The notes under the pieces: model-generated | Database searches by the model: none | What the model was told of the DNA's origin: nothing | What the model saw: the letters and a program-made list of their open reading frames with translations, nothing else | NCBI GenBank assembly: GCA_003550305.1 | Contig: QKYT01000194.1 | Span: 29,176 to 45,532 of the forward strand | Reading direction: 5' to 3' | Source of the DNA: Glomus cerebriforme | Taxonomy: Eukaryota > Glomeromycota > Glomeromycetes > Glomerales > Glomeraceae | DNA: 16,357 nt | In this document: positions 1 through 10,100 of the stretch, one piece after another | How the letters are laid out: every line of letters starts with the position of its first letter | How positions within the stretch are numbered: the stretch's first letter is position 1 | Made by a program: the position numbers and the translations under genes

Positions 1-152
1 TTTTTTTTTTATAATTAATAAAGATAATGAACCGAACCACCTGCTATTAAACCAAAGATAAGGCGAATGAAAACAAACCCACAATATAATTTTTGAAATT
101 TTAGTGCAATCTAAATAATTTTTGATATATTTATATAATATATGTTATATAT

Positions 153-158
153 TTTATT
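153..158 (-). terminator. Candidate polyadenylation signal of UGT gene A
   Basis: AATAAA on the minus strand, about 105 bp past the stop codon of gene A, in AT-rich DNA with T-runs further on. It fits a eukaryotic poly(A) signal, but such hexamers are common by chance in DNA this AT-rich. Confidence 0.3.
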
Positions 159-263
159 ATTTGTTAAAATTTGATAAGAATTAATTTGATTACAATAAAT
201 TAAGGAACCTAAATATAAATTATGATAAATCCGAAAATTTTAACCAAAAAATCAATTTAAAGT

Positions 264-2280
264 TTATTCTCGTTTTGACTTTTGATCATCAGAAGAAGGA
301 TTTCTCTTTACAATGAACCTTATTAATTTAAATATACCCCACAAAATTCCTCCAACAAGTCCAAGAATGGTAACCAATATAGCTCCATAAACGTCAAGAT
401 TATTTCCCCTTATAAATCCCATCCTAGAATCAGCGGGTGCCCATTCATTTAAATATCCTTCACTAATACCTTCATTAAGACTACTACTATATAAAATATA
501 TTCAATCGAATCAGCAGCTCTATATTTTCTCTTACTGTCAATTTTAGCTAATGCTTCCATTCTCTTTGCATTTTTCTTTACATTTTCGTCTTTTAATAAT
601 ATATCCATTTTATTTATAATATCATTAACATCTAATTTCATTTTATTTAAGCTTAATGCTACACCAGCTGATTCCAATTTTTCAGCATTTCCCATTTGGT
701 CACTACCAAGAGGTAATACTAACATAGGAGTACCAGTATATAAAGATTCATGAACACTTCCTGCACCTCCATGACTTAAAAATAATTTCGTATTAGGATG
801 ATTAAGTACAGCGAATTGTGGTGCAAACTTTACAATACGGATATGTGGATGTTCGTTATTTAGGATTGATGAAGTTTGAATTTGTGAACCGTCAGTTGGG
901 TTTAATGTAGGATAGAAAGCATCTTTCGATGTTTGAGATAATGCCCAAACTACTCCATCAATCATATTTTTATTGATAGCTTCAACGAATGATTGCATAA
1001 GTTTGCTATTATTCTCAACGGTTGTGGTGAAACGTGCACCAAATGCTACGTATAAAACTCGTTTATGCGCATTTATAAAATCAGAAAGTTCGGGTGTAAG
1101 TGGTGGATATTCCCTTGGCAATACTGGTCCAATTTCCTATTAATTTGAAGAGAAAAAAAGAAATTAAATTTTGTCTTTTTCTAAATTGTATATCAGTATA
1201 ACATAAAAGACAATAATTACTTGGATATTTGGTGGTAAAGATTGCGGCAACTTAAAAAAAAAAAAAAAAAAATTTATATGAGTAATGATTTAAACACGTT
1301 TAATTAATTATAAATTCTGTTTATCAAAATAATTACCTCAAACCCGAAGAAAGTATCGAGTAAATATAAAGATATTCTTCGCAAGTCTCCAGTTCCTACG
1401 GAACTGGATTCAACATTAAATTGTTTTCTCATATTATTTAATTGATTTGCAAAAGGATACATTGTAAAAACCATTTTAATTGGTTGTATTATCGTACACC
1501 TAAATCTCTCGAAGAAAGATGCATTTTCTAATGAGGTGTTACAATGGAGTATTGGATCGGATTTATATGTTGCTGGTGCAACCACTAAATAAATAAAGTA
1601 AATAATGTTTAATAAATTTGCAATTTTTAAAAGGAATATCGTTAAAAGAAAAAAAAATTGTCAATTACTTTGAGCATATGAACTAAATCCAACAAGTGGT
1701 TTCTTTAAGACGTAAGCAGCATCTAAGCAAGCATCATTTACTAGAGCGTGACAAAAGAATAAGTCAATATTATATTCTTTAGCAGCATTTTTAAATTTTT
1801 CGAAGTTGTTGCTGTACGATTTTAAAATTTGTCCCTCGAATGCTTTAATTGCTGTATAATCAAATTGTTTTTGGGATGATGTAACTCCTCCCATATCATT
1901 ATAATCAATTGTAGGTCCCAATGAAACTTGTTTGACAGTTGGATATTCTGATGCTGGTGTATAATTTCCTGATGTTACTAATATTACCTACATAACAAGA
2001 AGTGAAAAAAAATGAGATATAAAAACGAATTTGGAGATAATTTAGCAACGTTAAAAATTTTAATATTTACATTGTGACCTCTTTCAATTAAAATGGCAGC
2101 AATATCTAACATTGGTTTAACATGACTTCTCCCTCCAATGTAAGAGCCAATCAAAATATTCTTAGGCGAGAGATCTAAATCAGCATTTCTACGAATATAA
2201 TCTTGTGACGCAATTGTCGCAGTATTAACGTATAATAGGAGGAGTATCGATAATAATAAAGTAAAATGATTTTTAATCAT
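264..2280 (-). CDS. UDP-glycosyltransferase A, five exons, ER membrane-anchored
   Basis: This gene encodes a GT1-family UDP-glycosyltransferase, which moves sugar from a UDP-sugar to a small acceptor. Exons read on the minus strand: 2280-2071, 1987-1669, 1584-1337, 1250-1221 (a 30-nt micro-exon, LPQSLPPNIQ) and 1136-264. All introns are GT...AG, 83-86 nt. They join in frame to 559 residues with no internal stop. The N-terminus is a signal peptide (about residues 1-25, rich in Leu). The nucleotide-sugar signature lies near residues 373-416: FAPQ, then HGG at about 391-393, then PLGSDQ. A C-terminal hydrophobic helix (about 517-540) is followed by a Lys/Arg-rich tail, the type-I ER topology of UGTs. 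The ATG at 2280 directly precedes the signal peptide. The acceptor-binding exons 2 and 3 differ most from gene B. Family assignment is firm; the substrate is unknown. Confidence 0.92.
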
Positions 2281-2388
2281 CTTGAAATTTATTGATGATT
2301 TATAATTATATAATATCTTTTGATTTTTAATTGATATTTTTTAATGTTAAATTTTTTTAATAGACATTTTAAAGATAAAAATTTCTCA

Positions 2389-2396
2389 TATTTATA
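2389..2396 (-). promoter_or_regulatory. TATA-like box upstream of UGT gene A
   Basis: TATAAATA on the minus strand, about 110 bp upstream of the start codon. The same octamer, within the shared CATATTTATA on the plus strand, occurs about 115 bp upstream of gene B (15323-15330). Conservation in position between paralogues supports a core promoter. Confidence 0.5.
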
Positions 2397-2430
2397 AATA
2401 TTTCTTGCGATGATCACTCAAGAATATTTG

Positions 2431-2442
2431 ACCGATATTCCG
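2431..2442 (-). promoter_or_regulatory. Conserved CGG-N5-CGG element upstream of UGT gene A
   Basis: The plus strand reads ACCGATATTCCG, which on the gene strand is CGG-AATAT-CGG. The identical 12-mer lies upstream of gene B. Paired CGG triplets are typical binding sites of fungal Zn2Cys6 transcription factors; a role here is inference. Confidence 0.4.
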
Positions 2443-3028
2443 CCTTATAAGTTATCCACATACAATGTAAAGAAACGAAATTTAATTGTACGTATACAGT
2501 ATATAGTGCGAGTCTGTGAAATTGAATTGATTTCTTATCGGTTTTAATATTTATCCGACCGCGATTATATTAATTCCCGGTTTAATAGAAAAACTTTAAT
2601 AAATGGGGAAACTAAATCCCTAGTCTTACACGTGATAAGATTTATCCAATGTAATTTATCATGTGTCACGTGATAATATCCATTTTTGCTAAAAATAAAA
2701 AATATTACATTTTTGCCAACATATTATGTCAATAATTAACCTGTAAAAAAATAGAAAATAAATATCGTACATCTTAATGTAAGCATAATGTAAGCAATAT
2801 GTTATACTCATACCAGAAAATCAGATAATCCAAAGGTTAATCACGGCGCATGCCCGGAAGTCTGAACATCATCCAAGACATTTAATACTAAGAAATAAAT
2901 CACACGACAAATAATAGGTGACAAATAGTATTTTCGTATCGAAAAAATTGTACATTGTGTGAGATTGTCATGATTCTTTAGGATTTCTTTTCTGGTGAAT
3001 ACTGTAAGTATTGGATAAGCGTAATTTT
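2443..3028. other. Intergenic AT-rich stretch, no gene seen
   Basis: Apart from the paired E-boxes it holds a small direct repeat of ATGTAAGCA near 2778-2800 and no open frame of useful length on either strand. It probably contains the distal promoter of UGT gene A. Confidence 0.5.
2629..2676. promoter_or_regulatory. Paired E-boxes (CACGTGATAA twice) upstream of UGT gene A
   Basis: CACGTGATAA occurs at 2629-2638 and again at 2667-2676. The second copy forms a near-perfect inverted repeat with TTATCATGTG at 2656-2665. CACGTG is the classical bHLH E-box core. The pair is about 350-400 bp upstream of gene A; I saw no equivalent in front of gene B. Confidence 0.35.
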
Positions 3029-3041
3029 ACTAGAATTGCAT

Positions 3042-3146
3042 AAATGATCAGCCGTTAGGCTAATCATTTTTGACTCAGTGGTATAACTGGTTTATCCCCT
3101 GGCCTCTGACCCCTGCCATTTAGGTATGGTAGCGATCAGGGGATAA
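3042..3146 (+). repeat. Structured, tRNA-like (SINE-like) repeat head
   Basis: Two strong hairpins stand out from AT-rich DNA. The first pairs 3042-3053 with 3058-3069 around a GTTA loop, 11 of 12 pairs. The second pairs 3092-3101 with 3137-3146, ten perfect pairs, and encloses a smaller stem (3114-3119 with 3126-3131). Between them TGACTCAGTGG at 3071-3081 resembles the A box of a tRNA-type Pol III promoter (TRGCNNAGTGG). A B box is not convincing (GGTAGCGATC near 3128 is the best candidate). The block could be the head of a SINE or another small structured repeat. Assignment is by pattern only; its family is not known to me. Confidence 0.4.
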
Positions 3147-3149
3147 TAA

Positions 3150-3373
3150 TTATTAGTATTTGTGTCACTTAAGGAGTACTTGGGTTTTATTAATGATTTT
3201 AATATTCATCGTCAACAAATAGTTGAAGAATTAAAACCTTTTTCTAAATATATTGATTTTAAACTTATCCAAGGAAGTATTTTAACAAATATATTGAACC
3301 TTTAAATATTATTCCGATGCAAGTTTTATTTGATGCTTATAGATTAGTTAATTATGTGTTATATCTTCAATAG
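3150..3373 (+). pseudogene. Coding remnant, unrecognised, one frameshift
   Basis: A frame open from 3150 to a TAA at 3303-3305 reads plausible protein (for example HRQQIVEELKPFSKYIDFK). A second frame then continues from about 3293 (EPLNIIPMQVLFDAYRLVNY) to a TAG at 3371-3373. The two fit together as one coding stretch broken by a one-base shift. No start codon or intron boundary is evident, and I do not recognise the protein. The last codons overlap the dispersed repeat at 3346-3441, whose other copy at the right edge also begins with NYVLY, so this may be the tail of a transposon gene. Confidence 0.3.
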
Positions 3374-3441
3374 AAGGATGCGGGTGTTTTTCAGACTTAA
3401 ATTGGTCTGTAGTGAAGTATAATACAAGGTTGAATTTGTCA
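3346..3441 (+). repeat. Dispersed repeat, copy 1
   Basis: This block aligns with 16240-16342. Shared segments include TATGTGTTATAT, GGTGTTT, GACTTAA, a GGT/C-AGTAGT segment, GTATAAT and CAAGGTTGA. Copy 1 is shorter in the middle and more diverged. It ends before a T-run at about 3450. The same order of segments in both copies makes chance similarity very unlikely. It probably represents the 3' end of a retroelement family. Confidence 0.6.
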
Positions 3442-3941
3442 TTATTAATTTTTTTTTTTTACGTAAATATAATTGATATATATCTTTTTTTTAAAAAAAT
3501 TAAACTAACATAACAGATAATGTGTATTTGTTTCATTAAAAAAATAATAATGAAATAAACTATCTAAAAAAAAGGTAAGATAAAGAAACTTAATCACTAT
3601 AATACAATTGAATTTAAGAAGAAGTGTACCCCAGAATAAAAAGAAACTGAACAACCCACCCACTAACATCAGTACGCAACTTTTTTTTTTTACCTCAAAA
3701 ATATTTTGTCATTTTTAATTCTATAAAAAAAAAATCAATGAACAAAAAAAACTTCCAAAACCCCACAATATTGAGACTTTCAACACAAAAGAAAGTCTGA
3801 ATTCGTCAAAGAAGTCATTTTTAGTCCCTAAAAGAAGAAGTTAAATAAAAAAACCAAAAATAATATACCATAAATGTGATTCTTAGAAGATCCGCTGATT
3901 TCGTCAAATTAGTCAAGAAATGTTCTAGTTCTAAATTAAAA
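3442..3941. other. Low-complexity AT-rich stretch
   Basis: The stretch contains many runs of A and T (for example near 3451-3461 and 3680-3690). No credible gene, RNA or repeat boundary is visible. Confidence 0.5.
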
Positions 3942-4076
3942 TTACCATTTATAATACCCTTTCTTTTTGGTTAAATATTTTGTATGCGGAACATCGGATG
4001 ATATTTCAATGCCGATCGACATCCTCATGTCATTTGTATCGCACAATAAACATTTTTGTTTTATTAATGAAATTTC
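3942..4076 (-). pseudogene. Exon-like coding remnant with a CxxC motif, unrecognised
   Basis: On the minus strand a 44-codon frame runs from GAA at 4076 to TAA at 3942. It is preceded by AG at a potential splice acceptor (TATAAAAG). The protein has a CLLC motif near its start and reads naturally (MSIGIEISSDVPHTKY, ending KKKGYYKW). Local base composition is less AT-rich than the flanks. No upstream exon could be joined to it, so it may be the last exon of a decayed gene. The opposite strand is also partly open here, so chance cannot be excluded. Confidence 0.25.
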
Positions 4077-4330
4077 CTTTTATATTGTAAGTTAACTTGT
4101 TGTTGCAATAAATTATGTATATTCTGAAAATTTTAATATTTTTAAATATGATGATTTCCATGAGTTTGAATCTAATTAATTTGATATTTTAGGATTTCAA
4201 ATTTATTAATGTAATAAATAAATTTATAAATTGAAAAATTTAATGTCTAAATATAACACAACTGGTTGTACGCAGATAGGCACAACATATATAATATACT
4301 AAGGAAGTTTGTGTAGTATTTATGAACTGA

Positions 4331-4674
4331 ATAATTGATGAAGTTATCGATAATTTAGCACCCGAAAATTGGCACCCTGCCTTGAATGATGATTTTGGCT
4401 CGCGTTATGATGATCTTAGCCAGCATTATGTGCAAAAAGGGTGCTTATTATCGAGATTATATGATATTTCTTTTATGGATTCATTGATTCAACGATGTAT
4501 TTATCCCAAAATTCTACGCATCAATTCTGAAGAAACATGCAAAGCGGAAGTTAAATATCATATGATCAAAGCCTAGACGATAAATTTCACATAATGTTAT
4601 TATTATGATCACAACTGGAAGAGGATCTTAGTCTGTATATGCGTGATCAAGTTTCGGAAGCAATGATAAGATGA
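4331..4674 (+). pseudogene. Decayed gene fragment, unrecognised
   Basis: An open frame from 4331 to TAG at 4574-4576 encodes about 81 residues of protein-like sequence (VIDNLAPENWHPALNDDFG, then LSRLYDISFMDSLIQRCIY). In another frame a coherent segment follows at 4609-4674 (SQLEEDLSLYMRDQVSEAMI), ending in TGA. The two look like one gene broken by a stop and a frameshift. No start codon precedes the first part in frame, and the family is unknown to me. It could be an old exon or a fragment carried in by a transposon. Confidence 0.35.
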
Positions 4675-5173
4675 AAGTGTAAGTTTAATTGGAGATTATA
4701 ATTAAAATACCATGCCTTATTATTATTTAGCTTTTATGTGTGGTTATAAATTTTTTAATTGCTTGTTTTGTGCAAATATATGTTTATATAATGTGCATGC
4801 ATTGAAATCGTTAAAAATGGTATCATACCGGTATAAAGAAAGTTACTTATTTTGTTATAGTTATGTACTTTGGATCTTGATTTAAGAAACGACGTCTTAA
4901 AAAAATTTAATTTCAGCGTCGTATTGATTGATTATCCATTTAGTTTGTATTAGCTGGTAACTTATGTTGTAATAAAACGCTTTATGTGTAAGTTTCTTAC
5001 CAACTTCTTCGGAAATTGTTCTATACGCGAGAAAGTTGGTGAACTTTTAGCATAAACTACGTACTTAACCACAATAATATACTGTAACATAAAATTATTA
5101 ATTATTAATTTTTAATTTATCTATAAATCCGTTACTCTATATAACTAAAAAAATGTTCATACTTGCTTGCTGT
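4675..5173. other. Intergenic AT-rich stretch, no gene seen
   Basis: No credible open frame or repeat was seen. It ends at the left target-site duplication of the LINE. Confidence 0.5.
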
Positions 5174-5189
5174 ATAAATAATTATGAAT
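5174..5189. repeat. Target-site duplication, left copy
   Basis: ATAAATAATTATGAAT, identical over 16 bp to 12544-12559. It lies about 105 bp before ORF1, and its partner directly follows the A-rich tail of the LINE. The flanking bases on the outer and inner sides differ, so the match is exactly bounded. Confidence 0.75.
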
Positions 5190-5293
5190 GAATATTTGCA
5201 TTTCACATCAACATAAATTTAAAATTATTGACTCCCAACTTTCCTTAAATTTCAAACATACGGATCCAATTGGACAACTGTTGGAACAAAGTC

Positions 5294-7191
5294 ATGGGTA
5301 TTAATATATCGACAGAAGAAGTGGCCGTTTTTGAAGGATTTGGAGCTAAGCAAGTACAAGACCAAGACGCTACACTTTTATCAGCAGGTATTAAACCGGA
5401 GGATCAAGACGTTAATATAAGATCTTTTCTAAATATAAACGGAGCAACGGCAGCACTAATAAGAATTATAGCAACACTGGTTCACGCAAAAACAAAGGAG
5501 CAAACAGAAGCACTATGCAAGGCTGAATATATGTCAAGTTTATTCAAGGACAAAAACGAAATAAAACATCTTCAAGAGCAAATAGTTACGATGACGAATC
5601 AATACATAGAAACAGAAAAGTTGGCAAAACATAAAATAGATGAGCTATCGAATAAACTACAAGAGGCTATTACAGACAGGAACACCTTGAAAAATGCATA
5701 CGGCGAAAAGAAAGCAGAAATATTATTAAGAGAAACGGGATATTATGAATCAAAGGCACATTATTTGGACCCGGACGAGAGTGACTACGCCTCATCAATC
5801 AAAATGACAGCGATGATGAAAGTATGGCGGAATCGTTAAACAATAGATTTAGACAAATGGAGATACCACAAAGTATTAAAGCAAGGGGAAAAAGAGCAGT
5901 TGTAATAGAAGATGAACCAATAGAAATAAATGAAAGCGATAAAAGTGGAAGGTCTCTTAATAATTCGATCCATGCAACAAAGAAAAAGGTTCAAAACGTG
6001 GAAAAACAAAGTTTTCACAAACATGTGTTAGGGGTAAATTGTGCAGCCAGCGGAGTAACCAACGAGGAGTTGGAACAAATGATAAAAGAAGACATGATCA
6101 GCAGTAATATAAGCTACGAACAAATTAAGGAAATATTTGTTAATCATAACAATCACATGACGGTAACGGTAGCGCAACTAAAAGATGCAAACAAGATAAT
6201 GATGACAAATTACGGGAGGAAGTATAATTATGTAAAGTTGTACGAACTAAATCAAACAAAAATATTATTAAAAAATGTTCCAAAACACGTGACCCAAAAA
6301 AGTTAAAGGACGCAGTAGGAGAAAATAGGGACCACGGGAGAATTAATAAGTAAAGTAAATAACAAAAGTATTGATGTAGAAGTTGAAGTTGAAGTGCAAA
6401 TACCAGACCAAAAGTTCAAGAATTTGTGGTCAATAGCTTGTAACGGTTACAGAATAGAAGTGCAACAACAACAGATAGTGTCAGAAAGGATGTTAAAAAA
6501 CAGAAAATTTTCAGCAAAGATAAGAAATTTACCACCCAATACTACGGATCAACAGTTAGAAGGGGAATTATTACCAATACATGCAAAGCATTGGAAAGTT
6601 TATAATGTCAATGATAACAAGATGGAAGCATTAGTACTTTTTGAATCACCAAAAGATAGAGATTTAGCGATGAAAAGAAAAATTAAAGTAAATAATAGTG
6701 AAGGTGAATGGTGGAGCATGGATAGGAATCAACATGCAGATCGCAGCAATTTTACAAACACAGTCTATTACTGCGGAATATGTAAGCGAAATAATCATAC
6801 GACACAAGAATGTTTTTATAATAATAGAAGACAAGCAACTTGGTGTTCCATATGTAAAAAGCAAGGTCACACAACCGGAGAATGCTACTATAACAGAAAT
6901 TATAGAAGTAATAACGATAATACAAGAAGAAGAGATAGATTTCAAGAAAGATCGTCAAGTTCACAATACAGAAACGTCGAGGGAAGAAGATATAATCATA
7001 ATGATAGACAACAGTTTTTTCGGATGGGAGCGAATAGAATACCAATTGGTAGAAGAAGATTCAATAACCAACATGGAAATGAAAGAACACATAACAATCA
7101 GGGATATCAGGGAAGTAACGTCAGACAAATTAGAGGACGAGATAAGTATGAGTATAATAATGGAAGAAACAGCGGAAGATATGGTGGATGA
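5294..7191 (+). pseudogene. LINE ORF1: coiled coil, RRM-like regions, two CCHC knuckles
   Basis: ORF1 proteins of LINEs bind the element RNA. Translation starts at ATG 5294 (MGINISTEEV); an in-frame TTG at 5270 is less likely. A heptad-rich coiled coil lies at about 5553-5735. The frame changes at the A-run 5801-5804, after which it reads on through an acidic DSDDES motif. Two further shifts, near 6290-6301 and 6322-6325, cancel each other and remove the local stops at 6304 and 6316. Two RRM-like stretches follow, around KILLKNVPKHV (about 6259-6291) and KFSAKIRNLPP (about 6514-6720). Two CX2CX4HX4C zinc knuckles lie at 6772-6813 and 6844-6885. The Arg/Asn/Gly-rich tail ends at TGA 7189. The frame shifts look like mutation, because no good slippery site is present. 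Confidence 0.8.
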
Positions 7192-10100
7192 TTCCACCAC
7201 TAAATATAATCGAACAAAAATTAATAAAGGAAGAGAGGAGGAGGAAAATAAGGAGGAGTTACAGGAGGGAAAAAGGGAAAAAGGAGAAAATACAAAAAAA
7301 CAAAAAAAAATATACAAAAAAACAATAAAAAAATACGAACAATAGATAATGAGGTGAATTTAAACATAAAAATAAACAGTGAAGACAAGAAAGAATTAGA
7401 ACAAACAACAAACAAATTGAAAAAACTTAGTATAACAGACCATAGTAATGATACTTTAACAATAGTAACACATAATATGAGAGGAATGAATAATCCTATA
7501 AAATCGAACCAAATAATAGAATATATTAAAGGAAAAAATAGAAAATGGGACATAATAGGTCTATCAGAAACAAAACTAAATGAAAGAAATGAGCGATATA
7601 AATTCAAGGAATTAGATGAACAATATATGACGATAACAGCTAGCCATGATGAAGGAGCAAAAGAAGGAGTGGCATTATTAATCAGAAAACAACTTAAGAA
7701 AAATATTAGAAATATAGAAAAGATACAAGGTCAATTAATAAAAGTAGAGTTAATTTTTAATAACAATAAGAATAAAAATATGATAATAATACAAGTATAT
7801 AAACCAAATAATGATCGAGAAAGCGGGACTAAAATAAAGAAGATGATCAACGACTGGACAAACAGAAAAGATAAGGATAAATGGAAGATAATTATAATGG
7901 GTGATCTAAACGAAAACATGGATAAATTGATTAATCAAAAAGAACACAAGAAAATCAAAAGAACGCTAGTCGATCAATTAAAAAGTAAAGGATATACAGA
8001 TATACAGGAGGCGATTCTAAAAAATAATGAAGAACTAGAATATACATGGACAAATGGATCGCATAAAGCAAGAATAGATTATATACTAGCAGACCCAAAT
8101 ATTCTAAATAGGATAACAGAATTTAAGTTAAAAAATAGTAAAAAATTTACGGACAGTGACCACAAAATTTTAATTGTGAAAGTAATAAAAAATAAAGAAC
8201 GTAAATGTCAGTGGGAAAAAATGAAGAAGAAAGCGATAATAGATAACAATAATATTATGGAGAAACACTGGCAGCAATTTAAAAAGTATACTAAAGAAGA
8301 AGCAGGAAAATTAGACCAAGATAAGATGGAGGAATTGGATATAGATCAGTTAACGAATATAATTGAAAAAATCATGGTAGAAGCGAGAGATTCAAATTTA
8401 CCAAAAAAAGAAATAATGATAAACAATAGAAGGAAAATAAAACCTAGAGAAATATTAACATGGAGTACGTATAAAAATTGGATAATTAAGATTAGACGAA
8501 GTGTTAAAAACATTTATAAAAAATTTATAAAGGGTAAAAAGAAAGACGAAGATGAAATAGACGATATTAATGAGAAAATAGATAGGTTCAACAATAAAGT
8601 ACCAGAAAATATGAAAATCATAACGAATAAAAATTATAATTTAGAGGCAATAGAAAGGATCAATAAGATAAAAAAATTAATAGAAAAAAAAATAATTGAA
8701 GAAAGAATTAAAATAGAACAAAAAGAGATAAATGAAGCAATTAGAAGAAGAGAAATAGAACTAGAAAAAGATCCAAAAAAAAATGATTAAAAAAATTTTA
8801 TGGGAAAAACAATCAAGTAAATTAGAGTTGGACAGAATAGTGATAGAGGATGGGGAATATAAATACAGAGTTATAACTTCGGAAAAAGAAATTATGGAAA
8901 AAGTAAAAACCCATTATAAAAAATGGACAAGGAAAAGAAACATAAATAAAGAAGTAGAAAAAGAATGGGAAGATCAGTATCGACCATTAGAAGAGATAAA
9001 GGAAGAATGGTATGAAAATTTAACAGTGGAAATTACACTAGAGGAAGTGATTGAAGTAATTAGATATTCAGCGAATAATAAGGCACCAGGATTAACGGGG
9101 ATTACTTACGAAATGTGAAAAAATAGTGATTTAGAATTAAAGGAAATGTTAACAAGATTGTTCAACAATATATTATGGATGGGAGAATATCCTAAAACGT
9201 GGAAGGAAGGATTAATATTTCCGATACCAAAAAAGAAAGAATGGAATGGGGACTTAAAATTAACGAGACCGATAACTTTGATAGAGACTACGAGAAAATT
9301 ATTTAACAAAATAATAACTAATAGATTAACAGATATTTGTAAAAAATTTAATATATTAAAAGGAAAAAATTACGCAGCTTTTAAGGGGAATAGTACATTA
9401 GAACCAATTCACACTATGTATAATATGTTACAAGAGGCAAAAGATAAAAAGAAAGAAATATGGGTTTTATTTATGGATATCAGCAAAGCATACGATTCAG
9501 TTAACAATAATCTATTAGAAAAGTCGTTGAAAAGAATAAAATTACCAAATATAACAATTAGTCTAATCATGGATATAAACGAAAATAGATATAATAGGGT
9601 CATAGTAAACAATGATATAACGGATAGAGTCAAAGTAGAAGATGGGATAGATCAAGGCGAGGTGTGGTCTCCCATATTGTGGCGAATTTTTCTTGACCCC
9701 TTGTTATGTGAATTAAATAAACACAAGCATTTAGGCTACAAAATGACAAGAGACAATGGATGTGGACTACATGGAGAAAGAGATGATGGTCAAGATTTCA
9801 GTTCTAATCACCTAGCTTTCATGGATGACACGAATATTGTGGTGAATAATAAAAGCAATTTAAAAGCTTTATACAAGATTTGCAATAGTTTTTATCAAAT
9901 GAGCGATATAAAAGCAAATCCGGAAAAGTTTGAATTGCTGAACATGAATGCAAATGAGAATAGAGTAGAAATTAATGATCAAATCATAAAAGCGAACAAT
10001 CATATAGAAGGAATAAGATATTTAGGCATCTACATAAATAACAAATTATCAAAGGAAGCAGGAAAAATTGGAATTAAAAAGATAATTACGTCGGCAGTAA

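Noticed and set aside
1304..1921. Separate small proteins between 1304 and 1921 on the minus strand
   Set aside because: Their ends coincide with GT...AG introns and they match successive parts of UGT gene B, so they are exons of gene A.
5801..5804. Programmed -1 frameshift in ORF1
   Set aside because: The site (ATC AAA ATG) is not a X-XXY-YYZ slippery heptamer, no stable downstream structure was seen, and other one-base lesions occur throughout the element. Mutation is the simpler explanation.
6698..7345. Long plus-strand frame overlapping LINE ORF1
   Set aside because: It overlaps the zinc-knuckle frame of ORF1, which has clear motifs. Its protein is low-complexity Ile/Glu-rich. Only the part from ATG 7181 onward was kept, as the likely ORF2 start.
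6664..7607. Several minus-strand frames opposite the LINE
   Set aside because: They are rich in Ser, Phe, Leu and Ile because the opposite strand is purine-rich and lacks the complement of stop codons. No domain is visible.
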